NCBI GenBank assembly: GCA_035384605.1
Contig: DAOOIV010000047.1
Location: 1 to 31,940, forward strand
Reading direction: 5' to 3'
Source: Phycisphaerae bacterium
GTDB taxonomy: Bacteria; Planctomycetota; Phycisphaerae; UBA1845; PWPN01
Length of the DNA: 31,940 nucleotides
This document shows positions 14,289-22,530 of the stretch, in pieces (positions within the stretch are counted from its first letter, which is position 1; every line of letters begins with the position of its first letter). The position numbers were made by a program, and so were the translations under genes. The notes below the pieces were generated by a model, which did no database searches, had not been told where the DNA came from, and saw nothing but the letters and a program-made list of their open reading frames with translations.

Positions 14289-16427
14289 CTACAGATGGCT
14301 CGACATTTCCGGCCCCGCGACAGTGCCGTGTTCAGCTTGTCGGACGTCGGAGACAATCACCACCAGAATCTGGTCTTCGCGCAAAGGCGCATCGATGTCC
14401 GGCGGACACTGGAGCGAGCCATCCTGGTTCTGAATGGCAACCACCTGAGCTCCGTAGCGACGTTGAAACGCCGCTTGCCTGATGGATACCCCCACAATCT
14501 CGTTGGGCACGGGCATGCGGGTGAAGACATCCGGACGAGAACCCGAGACCCCCAGCATCAACTGGAACAACTGCTCGTCCTGCTCGATCGCGGCGATGCC
14601 CGCGTGCTCGCGCCGCGCGTGTTCGCGAATCCGCTCCAGGCGGCTGCGGACCGCCTCGTGAATCGCCCGCCTGTTGAGCATTCCGAGATGCCGGCGTTCA
14701 GAATCGTCGGAGATCACCGGCAACACGTCGAGATCCGTTTTCTGGAACACCTCAAGAACTTCGGCAATGCTCTGCTCAGGGGTAACCGTGGTGTCGTGCC
14801 CGCTCATGATGTCGGCCGCGATGACGATCTCTGAGATACCCGGCTCGGAGATCGCCCGGCTGATGTCCTGTACGGAGATCACCCCGACGAATCGTCCGTC
14901 TTCTCTCACGGCGAATACCGGCCGCGAGCCGCTGCCGATTTGCCGGATCATCTCGCCCAACGTCGTCGAAGGTGTTACCGTGTACCGCCAGTGACGGTCC
15001 ATGAGATGCTGCACTTGCAGAGATTCGAGCATGCGTCCGAGCAGGTCGCCGGCATGGGCGGGTGATTCGGCCGACCAGCGAACTTGCGACGGGTTGAGAC
15101 CCCACCGGCGGCCAAGCACATAGGACGTCACACAGGTCACCATCAGCGGGACAATCAGGCCGTAACTGCCGGTCATTTCAGTAACCATCACGGTCGCCGC
15201 CAGCGGGATCCGCATCGACGCCGACAACACGCCTGCCATGCCGACAGGTACCAGGGCCTGCCTGAGCGGGGAACCGGGTGGAAAATGTCCCGGCCAACAC
15301 GCCTCGAGCAGCGCACCCAGAAAGGCCCCTGCGGCGCCGCCGATGAAGACGCTCGGTCCCAGCAAGCCGCCGGCGCTGCCCGAACCCACGGTCAACGCCG
15401 TCGCCAGGCACTTCAGCATGGCCAGGAACCCGAAGAACGCGACCCATTCCCAGGCCGAGCGCCCGGCCACGGAATCGCCCAGAAAGATTTTGCCGTCGAG
15501 AGTGTTTTGCAGGACCTGGTAACGGCTGTCCATGATCTGAGGCAGCACACAGGCAGTCAATCCCACCAGCAACCCGCCGACGGTCGGCAACAACCATGCG
15601 GACAGACGGGCGGAAAGCAACCGTCGTGACTCGACCATCCGCAGGCAAATGTAGAAGAACCCGGCCAGCAGGCCGCATATCAAGCCCAAAACAGCGTAAG
15701 CCAGCAATTCGGCCGGGGACGCAAATCCCAGAGAGTTTACGCCCTGCAACAGATGATGCCCAAAGCCGGGAAAATACATGAACGTTGAGTAGCTCAAAAC
15801 AGAGGAGACGAAGGCCGGAACAATGCATTCCGCCTCGAACTCCGGCTCACGATAGAGAACGCTCACCGCAAACAGTGCCCCGCCCAACGGGCACTGAAAA
15901 ATGGCCCCCACCCCGCCGCCGCAGCCGGCAATCAGCAGGATTCGCCGGGAACGCGGCGCCAGCGACAAGAGCCTCGCGAACTTCGACCCGATGCCCGCTC
16001 CGAGAACGGCGATAGGACCTTCCGGACCCGCCGAGCCCCCGCAGGATATCACACCAATCGCCGCAAGGGCTTTGACGACCGGTGCCCAGAGAGAAAGATG
16101 TCCGCCGTGCTGATGAAAAGCGGCGATGACCTGGTCGGTTCCGTAGTGCCCGGAATCCTTCCGGCATAGAAGAAGGACGAACAGGCTGCTCACCAGAGCG
16201 CCGACCGCGGGCATCAACAGAATGCCCCATCGAAAAGCGAAAACCTGGGCTCCGCCAATGTGTGTGAACCGGCCGATGAGCAGCCGCGTTCCTTCTCGCA
16301 GCCCGTAGTCCAGTCCCGCCGCCGCCAACCCCGCCAGAACCCCCACAACGGCGCTGAACAAGAACATGATCCCCCAGCGCGCCGCGGGTTCGCGAAAATC
16401 AAGCATGGTCAGTCGAACAGTCTTCAC
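14289..16427 (-). CDS. ClC-type chloride channel/antiporter with CBS pair and RCK-C (TrkA-C) domain
   Basis: A 712-residue membrane protein. The first 440 residues are the ClC fold with many membrane helices. The ion-path motifs are visible: GPEGP (134-138, with Glu136 as the gating glutamate) and GSGSAGGLLGPS, corresponding to the GxFxP region. Two CBS domains follow (about 465-590: LMDRHWRYTVTPSTTLGEM and ADIMSGHDTTVTPEQSIAEV), and then a TrkA-C-like domain (about 640-700: VGVSIRQAAFQRRYGAQVVAI). It would move chloride, possibly in exchange for protons, under control by ligands of the CBS or RCK-C parts. The start is a GTG at 16427; an ATG at 16406 is also possible, and neither has a strong ribosome binding site. 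It begins 39 nt after the histidine kinase gene, so the two may be one operon. Confidence 0.9.
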   Translation of the reverse strand: MKTVRLTMLDFREPAARWGIMFLFSAVVGVLAGLAAAGLDYGLREGTRLLIGRFTHIGGAQVFAFRWGILLMPAVGALVSSLFVLLLCRKDSGHYGTDQVIAAFHQHGGHLSLWAPVVKALAAIGVISCGGSAGPEGPIAVLGAGIGSKFARLLSLAPRSRRILLIAGCGGGVGAIFQCPLGGALFAVSVLYREPEFEAECIVPAFVSSVLSYSTFMYFPGFGHHLLQGVNSLGFASPAELLAYAVLGLICGLLAGFFYICLRMVESRRLLSARLSAWLLPTVGGLLVGLTACVLPQIMDSRYQVLQNTLDGKIFLGDSVAGRSAWEWVAFFGFLAMLKCLATALTVGSGSAGGLLGPSVFIGGAAGAFLGALLEACWPGHFPPGSPLRQALVPVGMAGVLSASMRIPLAATVMVTEMTGSYGLIVPLMVTCVTSYVLGRRWGLNPSQVRWSAESPAHAGDLLGRMLESLQVQHLMDRHWRYTVTPSTTLGEMIRQIGSGSRPVFAVREDGRFVGVISVQDISRAISEPGISEIVIAADIMSGHDTTVTPEQSIAEVLEVFQKTDLDVLPVISDDSERRHLGMLNRRAIHEAVRSRLERIREHARREHAGIAAIEQDEQLFQLMLGVSGSRPDVFTRMPVPNEIVGVSIRQAAFQRRYGAQVVAIQNQDGSLQCPPDIDAPLREDQILVVIVSDVRQAEHGTVAGPEMSSHL

Positions 16428-16466
16428 GATGACTCGCTTGGAGAGAAAAAACGCCGGCCGCGAGCA

Positions 16467-17942
16467 TCACACTCGTTCTCGCGACGCGACTGTCCCCTCA
16501 TCGGCGCGACGCTCCTCAAGGCGGCAGAACGGCTCGACTTCCCTCAGCGCCTCAGGATGCGACAGCGGCAACGCAACGGTCACCGTTGTGCCGGCGCCCA
16601 GTTCGCTCTGGAAATCGAAGCGGCCGTGCATGGCCTCGACCATCGACCGCACGATCGCCAGCCCCAGACCGGTACCCGGCGAGCCCGACTCACGGGCTTG
16701 GCTGGTACGAAAGAACTGCCGGCCGATTTTCGGCAGGTCCTCCTTAGCCACGCCGATCCCGGTGTCTTTCACCACCATGATCAGATGCTCATCCCTGCTG
16801 AACAGGGAAAACGTTACACTCCCGCCTTTTGGGGTATACTTAATCGCGTTCGACAGCAAGTTCTCGGCCAGCGTAAGAAGCGTCCCAGGCTCGGCGCAAA
16901 TCGCCGGCAAGGGCGTTTCCATCTCCTCAAAGAAGTCCAATCCTTTTTCCTTCGCGGCCAGCGCCTGGGCATCGATCACGGCCCGAAGACGATCACCCGG
17001 ATCGATCCACTCGTGCCGCGGGCCGCGAACCACATCCTTGGCTTGGGACAGCAGCAAGAGGTCGTTGAGCAGAGCCAACAGCTCGTCTCCCCGAGCAATG
17101 GCCCTCTCCACACGTGCGGCCGATTGCGGATCCGACTTCTCCATCTGAATCAGCAGCGCCCGAAGCAGGCTCTGCTGCGCGGCCAGCGGCGACTTCAGGT
17201 CGTGAGACACCTTCCGGAAATACCGCGTCTTCTCCTCATCTGCCCTGACCAGCTCCTGGTTGGTGCGTTCAAGCTCCCGTGCGTAGTCCGCGAGTTGCCG
17301 TTCCAGCCTGAGGATCTCGTGCTCCCGCTCGCGAAGCCGCCCGGCAATCGACGTTCCGATGTACACGGCGGTCAGCATCGCGCTGGCAAACGCGACAAGA
17401 GTAATCGCAACATACCTCGGGCTCTTGTATGCCTCCTCCAGCCCGAACAGGCTGTGATGCGGCACCCAGCCGCGCATCTCCAGCAGCGCCAGCGACGTGA
17501 ACAGAAAGATCGCCAGACCCGCCAGCAGGAAGACGTGCCGCATCCGCAGAAGCAGAGTGGCGATCACCATGTGGAAGACGTAAAACAGGCAGAAGGGGTT
17601 CCCAACCCCGCCGCTGGCGTGAAGCACGAAAGTCAGGGCGACCAGGTCGAGGACGATCTGCAAGGACGCCGCAACCTCGGCATACCGGGCGTGGGCTTCC
17701 GGTCGGTGACGGCTCAGCCACCCTTCGAGGAACCAGAACAGCCAGTTGTAGCACAAGATCGCGACGCTGATACCCACGAGCATCGGGGCATGAACCCGCC
17801 CCAAAGGTATCCGCAATAACAACGTCGCGGCGGCAAGAGCGACCACCCCAAAGATCCATCGAAGCTGGACGAACCATCGCAAGCGGTCCACCAGCTCCGC
17901 CTGTTCAATGGGCATCAGTTTGTCTTCCCTCGTGGGGGGCAT
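16467..17942 (-). CDS. Membrane histidine kinase with RegB-like sensor region
   Basis: A 491-residue sensor kinase. The N-terminal 200 residues hold about six membrane helices, including GGVGNPFCLFYVFHMVIATL (111-130). GGxxNPF is the signature of RegB/PrrB redox sensors, where it takes part in quinone sensing. A coiled-coil-like linker (about 202-240) leads to the HisKA domain with His247 in VSHDLKSPL. The ATPase domain follows, with the N box ENLLSNAIKYTP (360-371), G1 DTGIG (393-397) and G2 GTGLGL (423-428), so the kinase looks intact. No response regulator is encoded next to it. The ATG at 17942 is used; an ATG at 17915 with GAGGGAAG upstream is a reasonable alternative. The regulated process is unknown; the chloride channel downstream may only be a neighbour. 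Confidence 0.88.
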   Translation of the reverse strand: MPPTREDKLMPIEQAELVDRLRWFVQLRWIFGVVALAAATLLLRIPLGRVHAPMLVGISVAILCYNWLFWFLEGWLSRHRPEAHARYAEVAASLQIVLDLVALTFVLHASGGVGNPFCLFYVFHMVIATLLLRMRHVFLLAGLAIFLFTSLALLEMRGWVPHHSLFGLEEAYKSPRYVAITLVAFASAMLTAVYIGTSIAGRLREREHEILRLERQLADYARELERTNQELVRADEEKTRYFRKVSHDLKSPLAAQQSLLRALLIQMEKSDPQSAARVERAIARGDELLALLNDLLLLSQAKDVVRGPRHEWIDPGDRLRAVIDAQALAAKEKGLDFFEEMETPLPAICAEPGTLLTLAENLLSNAIKYTPKGGSVTFSLFSRDEHLIMVVKDTGIGVAKEDLPKIGRQFFRTSQARESGSPGTGLGLAIVRSMVEAMHGRFDFQSELGAGTTVTVALPLSHPEALREVEPFCRLEERRADEGTVASRERV

Positions 17943-18118
17943 ATCATATCACCCGGGACACATGCGGTCGAACGTCCGCTGATCGACGAAGCAGAGGAAG
18001 ATCGCCGTCAGGATCGCGCGACCCGGCCCACCGGCATTCTACCATCGAACGGCTGCTCTCCAACAGCAGGGCCGAGCCGCGAGGCGTGTGACAACGGCGA
18101 GAGACCAAGGCAACGCAT

Positions 18119-20311
18119 GTGACTCCCCGGCGACTCATCATGAGGCTTACGACGCGCCTGCCGAGGACCAAGCGAATGTGTCCGGAGATGGTGCTGGCAA
18201 CACTGGATGCCGAATGTCTGATCGGCCTGCGGTTTCGGCGAAGAATGCGGGTTGCCGAGTGTCGACCGGAGCGTTTCCGGCTCATCGGAGACGACGGCCG
18301 GGTCATCGGCATTCGTTCGACACAGGCTCGCCGACCGCTCCGCGGCAGGTCCTCCCGCTACCTTCTTGAAACCGAGCGTCCCGTCGATTTCCGCGGCTGC
18401 TCCTGGGTGATTCACTCCGAGGTCTTCGGCCGGACGCCGCTTCGCATGGGCGGGCTGCTGCAAGACCCCGCTCTGTTCTATGACCCAAGCACCGTGCTGG
18501 GAGCCTCCTGGATGCCCGAGGCCACAACCTTCCGCGTTTTTGCCCCGACGGCAGCGGCCGTGCGGGTAGTTGTGGCCGATTCCCCCAGCGGCGATCACAA
18601 CCGGCGCCTGCACGACATGCAGCCTTGTTCTTACGGCATCTGGGAAGTCACCATCCCAGGTAATCTGCGAAACAAGTATTACGCATACGTGCTGGAAGGT
18701 CCGGGCTTTGATCCGGCTCGTGAAATCACAGATATCTACGCCACCTGCACTCAGGGCCGCAGCCCGCGATCACTGATCGTGGACCTCCTGGAAACCGACC
18801 CACCCGGCTTTCGTAACCACGAGTCGCCGGAGTTGGCCCACCCCGCCGACGCGGTCATCTATGAAATGCATGTTCGCGATTTCACCATCGCGGCCGGTTC
18901 GGGCGTGCGTTACAAGGGCAAGTACCTCGGCCTGACGGAATGCGGCACCCATCTGCCGGACGACCCGACCGTGTGCACGGGGCTCGACCACCTCTGCGAA
19001 CTCGGCGTCACGCACGTGCAGCTTATGCCCGTTGCGGATTTCGACAATGACGAGACGGATGCCGACCCGTACGACTGGGGCTACATGCCGTCTTATTTCA
19101 ACTCACCCGACGGCTGGTACGCCACGTCTCGCCAAGGAACCGCACGCATCATCGAACTCAAACGCGCCATTCAGGCCTTCCACGAGCGAGGAATCGGCGT
19201 GATCCTCGACGTGGTCTACAACCACACGTCGCCGTGCGCGAGCTTCGAGCGGCTGGTGCCCGACTACTACTACCGCATGACCTGCCACGGGCGATTCTCC
19301 AACGGCTCGGGCTGCGGCAACGAGTTCCGCAGCGAAAGCCCAATGGCTCGGCGGTTCCTGCTCGATTCGCTCAAGTACTGGGTTCGCGAATACCGCGTGG
19401 ACGGCTTTCGGTTCGACCTGATGGGCCTGATCGATCGCAAGACGATGTTGCGGATCAAGACCGAGTTGGAGGCCATCAGGCCGGGAATCCTGATTTACGG
19501 CGAACCCTGGGCCGCCGGCCCAACACCGCTTCGTCCCTTGACGGACCGCTGGCGTCTTCAGAACACCGGCATCGGCGCCTTTAACGACGGCATTCGCAAC
19601 GCGATCAAAGGCGACGTCAACGGCACCGAGCCCGGATTCATCCAGACAGGTGAACATATCGAAGACCTTCGGCACGCCCTCGAAGGCTCGATCCACTTGA
19701 ACACCGTGAACCCGTCCGAAACGATCAACTATTTCGAGTGCCACGACAATCTGACCACATGGGACAAGCTGGCCCTGAGCGTTCCCCACGAAACCGACGA
19801 AACCCGCCGACGCATGATGCGGCTTGCCGCTCTGATTCTGTTTTGCTCACAAGGCATCGCCTTCATGCACAGCGGCCAGGAGTTCTGCCGGACCAAGCGG
19901 GGATCACACAACAGCTACAACCTGCCCGATGAAATCAACCGGACCGACTGGTCGCTCAAGAAAACGTACGCGGATGTCTGGGCATATCATCGCGGCATGA
20001 TCGCCATACGCCGCCGCCATCCGGTCCTACGGCTTCCAACGCGCCAGGCAATCGAACAACGCGTCAGCTTCAATGAACCGCCCCATCCGAAATGTGTTGT
20101 CTGTCATCTGGATGGCAGCGGCCTGAAAGGCGAGTCGGCGGAAGAAATGCTGATCCTGCTCAACGGCCACCATGAGCCGGTTGAATTCCGCCTTCCCTCA
20201 GGCAAGTGGAGCGTTCTGGCGGACGCGGCGCGGGCCGGCGCAGAGCCCTTCGGCACGGCCGGCGAGCGCGCGACGCTGCCGCCGCATTCGGGGATGCTGC
20301 TGAGTCTGTAA
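18119..20311 (+). CDS. pulA: Type I pullulanase / glycogen debranching enzyme (GH13)
   Basis: A 730-residue alpha-1,6-glucosidase-type GH13 enzyme that would debranch glycogen or imported alpha-glucans. An N-terminal N2-like segment precedes a CBM48 domain (FYDPSTVLGASWMPEATTF, about 120-215). The catalytic barrel carries the type I pullulanase signature region YDWGYMPSYF (usually YNWGYDP), VILDVVYNHT, DGFRFDLMG with the nucleophile Asp433, YGEPWAA with the acid/base Glu462, and FECHDN with Asp543. No signal peptide is seen, so it is probably cytoplasmic. The GTG at 18119 is the earliest start; ATGs at 18140 and 18176 are possible, and no strong ribosome binding site decides between them. It is transcribed divergently from the histidine kinase. 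Confidence 0.92.
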   Translation: MTPRRLIMRLTTRLPRTKRMCPEMVLATLDAECLIGLRFRRRMRVAECRPERFRLIGDDGRVIGIRSTQARRPLRGRSSRYLLETERPVDFRGCSWVIHSEVFGRTPLRMGGLLQDPALFYDPSTVLGASWMPEATTFRVFAPTAAAVRVVVADSPSGDHNRRLHDMQPCSYGIWEVTIPGNLRNKYYAYVLEGPGFDPAREITDIYATCTQGRSPRSLIVDLLETDPPGFRNHESPELAHPADAVIYEMHVRDFTIAAGSGVRYKGKYLGLTECGTHLPDDPTVCTGLDHLCELGVTHVQLMPVADFDNDETDADPYDWGYMPSYFNSPDGWYATSRQGTARIIELKRAIQAFHERGIGVILDVVYNHTSPCASFERLVPDYYYRMTCHGRFSNGSGCGNEFRSESPMARRFLLDSLKYWVREYRVDGFRFDLMGLIDRKTMLRIKTELEAIRPGILIYGEPWAAGPTPLRPLTDRWRLQNTGIGAFNDGIRNAIKGDVNGTEPGFIQTGEHIEDLRHALEGSIHLNTVNPSETINYFECHDNLTTWDKLALSVPHETDETRRRMMRLAALILFCSQGIAFMHSGQEFCRTKRGSHNSYNLPDEINRTDWSLKKTYADVWAYHRGMIAIRRRHPVLRLPTRQAIEQRVSFNEPPHPKCVVCHLDGSGLKGESAEEMLILLNGHHEPVEFRLPSGKWSVLADAARAGAEPFGTAGERATLPPHSGMLLSL

Positions 20312-20374
20312 GAGAGCAAGCCCCAATATCGAAACCAGAATGATGAATGAAACCCGCGGAAGTAGTCAGTAATC

Positions 20375-20444
20375 AGTTGTCAGTGCTCGGTGAGCTCTGC
20401 CCCGGCCATAAAAACTGACAACTGACCACTGAGAACTGACAACT
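20375..20444. terminator. Repeat-derived hairpin between convergent genes, possible bidirectional terminator
   Basis: AGTTGTCAGT (20375-20384) is perfectly complementary to ACTGACAACT at 20414-20423 and again at 20435-20444, so either copy can close a 10-bp stem. It lies between the convergent pullulanase and DHH phosphoesterase genes. The sequence belongs to the CAGT/ACTGACAACT class of dispersed intergenic repeats, and further TGGTCA-like units follow to about 20527. A terminator role is inferred from position and pairing. Confidence 0.4.
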
Positions 20445-20537
20445 CGATTTTGTCATTCGGATTTGACTGGTCGTTGGGCCTTGGTCACTGGCCATTCGTT
20501 GGTTGTGGGCCCTTGGTCATTGGTCATTCTCGCGACC

Positions 20538-21599
20538 CTACAGGTTCTCGAGGATCTCTCGCTTGGGGACCAGCCTCATGCCGCGCTGGGCATCGACGCC
20601 GCAGACGCCAAGCCAGCGGTTTCGCAACATACTCTGAAGATCTTCACTGACCCGCTCCCCGCGCGCCATGCCGGGAACCTTGCCGCCGGCCCGCTGGCAG
20701 TGTCCCCCGCCATGCCCGAGCCCCTCGAGAGACCTTGCGACCAAATCGCTGGCATCGCCCGCACCGACTTTGGACCGAACCGACACCAGCAGATCGCCGT
20801 TGACCACGCCGCCCACCATCACCCGGGTCAGGTCGCGGTGTCGAATCAGCAGGTCGGCCACTTCGGCAATGATCTCCGAGCCGCCGGCCCGCGGCAGAAA
20901 ACACAGTGCCACGTCCTCGTAGAGAAAGGTATTCTGCATGGCCAGCAGAAGATCGGCGTAGTAATCGGGCTGCAGCGGAGCATTCTCGATGTCGGTGAGT
21001 TTCTGATGGTCGGCGCGCAAACTCAACCAACGCATGGCCCGGTGATCGGCGGCCGAAAAACCCCGCAAGCCCGTGGCGTCGGTCCGGATGGCATAGGTCA
21101 GAGCGGTCGCCAACGCAGGGCCGGGATCAATATGTTGTTCCCGCAAGTAGTGCGCCGCGATGGTGGCCGAGGCAACGACCTTGGGCCTGATGTCGCAGAA
21201 TGGCAGTCGCGGCCGTCGGCCCTCGTGTTGATGGTGATCGATCACCGCCGTCGGGAGACCGGCCTCGCCCAAAAGATGATTGACCGCGTGCGGTTCGGCG
21301 TCGACCAGGACCGTGGCCGTGCCCTCGGGCACTTCGATCTGCTCCACAAACTCAAGCGGAGGCTCAAGCAACTCCACCATTCGCCGGTTCTCGGCTCTGA
21401 AGATCGCACCCCCGGCGACGAATCGGACCGGCAGCGCCGCCTTCGCACGAACCAATGCAGCAACTGCCCAACCACTGGCGATCGCGTCAGGGTCGGGGTT
21501 GTCGTGGGTCAGCACAAGAACGTGCTGGTAGCCCGACAACACTTTCAACAGGTGATCGGAACGTTTGGCTCCAGCGACGGTCATCACGCGCATCTCCAC
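20538..21599 (-). CDS. DHH/DHHA1-family phosphoesterase (NrnA-like)
   Basis: A 353-residue DHH-superfamily phosphoesterase. The metal-binding motifs are THDNPDPDAIASG (31-43), VDAEP near residue 100 and IDHHQHEG (120-127), and the C-terminal DHHA1 domain has GGGHCQRAGG (about 300-309). Family members include NrnA (nanoRNase / pAp phosphatase) and cyclic dinucleotide phosphodiesterases; the sequence alone does not separate these. The start could be the GTG at 21599, or an ATG at 21593 or 21584. The last has GGAG at a suitable distance and the first two residues add nothing to the fold. It lies 30 nt after the DUF4190 protein gene and is probably co-transcribed with it. Confidence 0.88.
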   Translation of the reverse strand: MEMRVMTVAGAKRSDHLLKVLSGYQHVLVLTHDNPDPDAIASGWAVAALVRAKAALPVRFVAGGAIFRAENRRMVELLEPPLEFVEQIEVPEGTATVLVDAEPHAVNHLLGEAGLPTAVIDHHQHEGRRPRLPFCDIRPKVVASATIAAHYLREQHIDPGPALATALTYAIRTDATGLRGFSAADHRAMRWLSLRADHQKLTDIENAPLQPDYYADLLLAMQNTFLYEDVALCFLPRAGGSEIIAEVADLLIRHRDLTRVMVGGVVNGDLLVSVRSKVGAGDASDLVARSLEGLGHGGGHCQRAGGKVPGMARGERVSEDLQSMLRNRWLGVCGVDAQRGMRLVPKREILENL

Positions 21600-21629
21600 G
21601 CCAGGAAGTCAGGACCACGCCGTTCGTCG

Positions 21630-22301
21630 TCACGGCGGAGAGATTGGAACGGACTTATCCTCGTAAGGCCCCACCACCTTGGCCCAGCGAGTCTTCTCCA
21701 CCCACTCGGCATGCCCATCGAGGAACAGCACGTTGCCCCCCTCGTCGCCATGGTTCGCGATCGGTTCGTAAACCAGCGGCTTGTTCGCCCCGTTTTTTGT
21801 GGACCACCCGGGAACATAGCGGTAGTTGGACTGTCCTCCGCTGCTCGGACACTCCAGGTTCTTGGCTGATATGCCGGCACGTGCCAGCGCCTTGGCGGGG
21901 TCGTCCGGAAAAGCGCCGTTGTTTTCGACGGTGTAGTTCAGGAAGGCCATGCTCAGAGGTCGCATGTTCGCCTGGCAAGCGGTGCGTTTGGCCAACTCAC
22001 GAGCCCGGGCAAAAGACGGCAACAGGATCGCCGCCATCATCGGGCCTATGAAGACCATGAAGACCAGCGAGACGCCACCGGTGCAGATGCCGCCGATGGC
22101 CATCCCCTTGCCACCGTGACGAACGGGATCGCTGCTCGCCCTGATCACCGCGATAATGCCAAGAATCAGCCCCACCAGCCCCAGGGGCGGGAAGCAAAAG
22201 CCCAAAATGCCGCACACCAGCGCGGCGACGGCCATTCCCACTTTGGGCGACGTGTTGTACGAGGTCTGCATCTGAGGGGTCATCGTCGGTTGATCTGCCA
22301 T
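21630..22301 (-). CDS. DUF4190-like membrane protein fused to a prepilin-like H-x9-DG region
   Basis: A 223-residue protein in two parts. Residues 18-105 resemble the DUF4190 membrane module: VGMAVAALVCGILGFCFPPLGLVGLILGIIAVI is an unbroken hydrophobic segment with GILGF, and MAIGGICTGGVSLVFMV forms the second membrane helix. After that helix the sequence turns into that of planctomycete prepilin-like proteins: ILLPSFARARELAKRTACQANM, ECPSSGGQSNYRYVPG and the C-terminal VLFLDGHAEWV. There is no prepilin peptidase site at the N-terminus, so the pilin-like part would be anchored by the DUF4190 part instead. GGAAGGAG lies 7 nt before the ATG at 22301, a very good ribosome binding site. Role unknown. 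Confidence 0.8.
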   Translation of the reverse strand: MADQPTMTPQMQTSYNTSPKVGMAVAALVCGILGFCFPPLGLVGLILGIIAVIRASSDPVRHGGKGMAIGGICTGGVSLVFMVFIGPMMAAILLPSFARARELAKRTACQANMRPLSMAFLNYTVENNGAFPDDPAKALARAGISAKNLECPSSGGQSNYRYVPGWSTKNGANKPLVYEPIANHGDEGGNVLFLDGHAEWVEKTRWAKVVGPYEDKSVPISPP

Positions 22302-22530
22302 GAGTCAACTCCTTCCGAATTGCCAAAACCAGAACGTACAGGATAACCATTCTGAACCCGAGGTTCCAGCCGGAGATGATGTCTGGCAGTAATCTGCTGT
22401 CTGGACAACCGGGGCATCGCACGGCTAGAATCCGGCCGTTCAAAGTCCGCAGCCGGTCCTTGTAGGCGTAGTCAGAAGCCGCAGGAACTTGGTGGCTTGA
22501 AGACGGGACCCCTAATATGGAGGCAGCATC

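Noticed and set aside
16260..17819. Long plus-strand frame opposite the histidine kinase and the start of the ClC gene
   Set aside because: It is antisense to two well-supported genes and its translation is Arg/Gln/Pro/His-rich, typical of the complement of GC-rich coding DNA.
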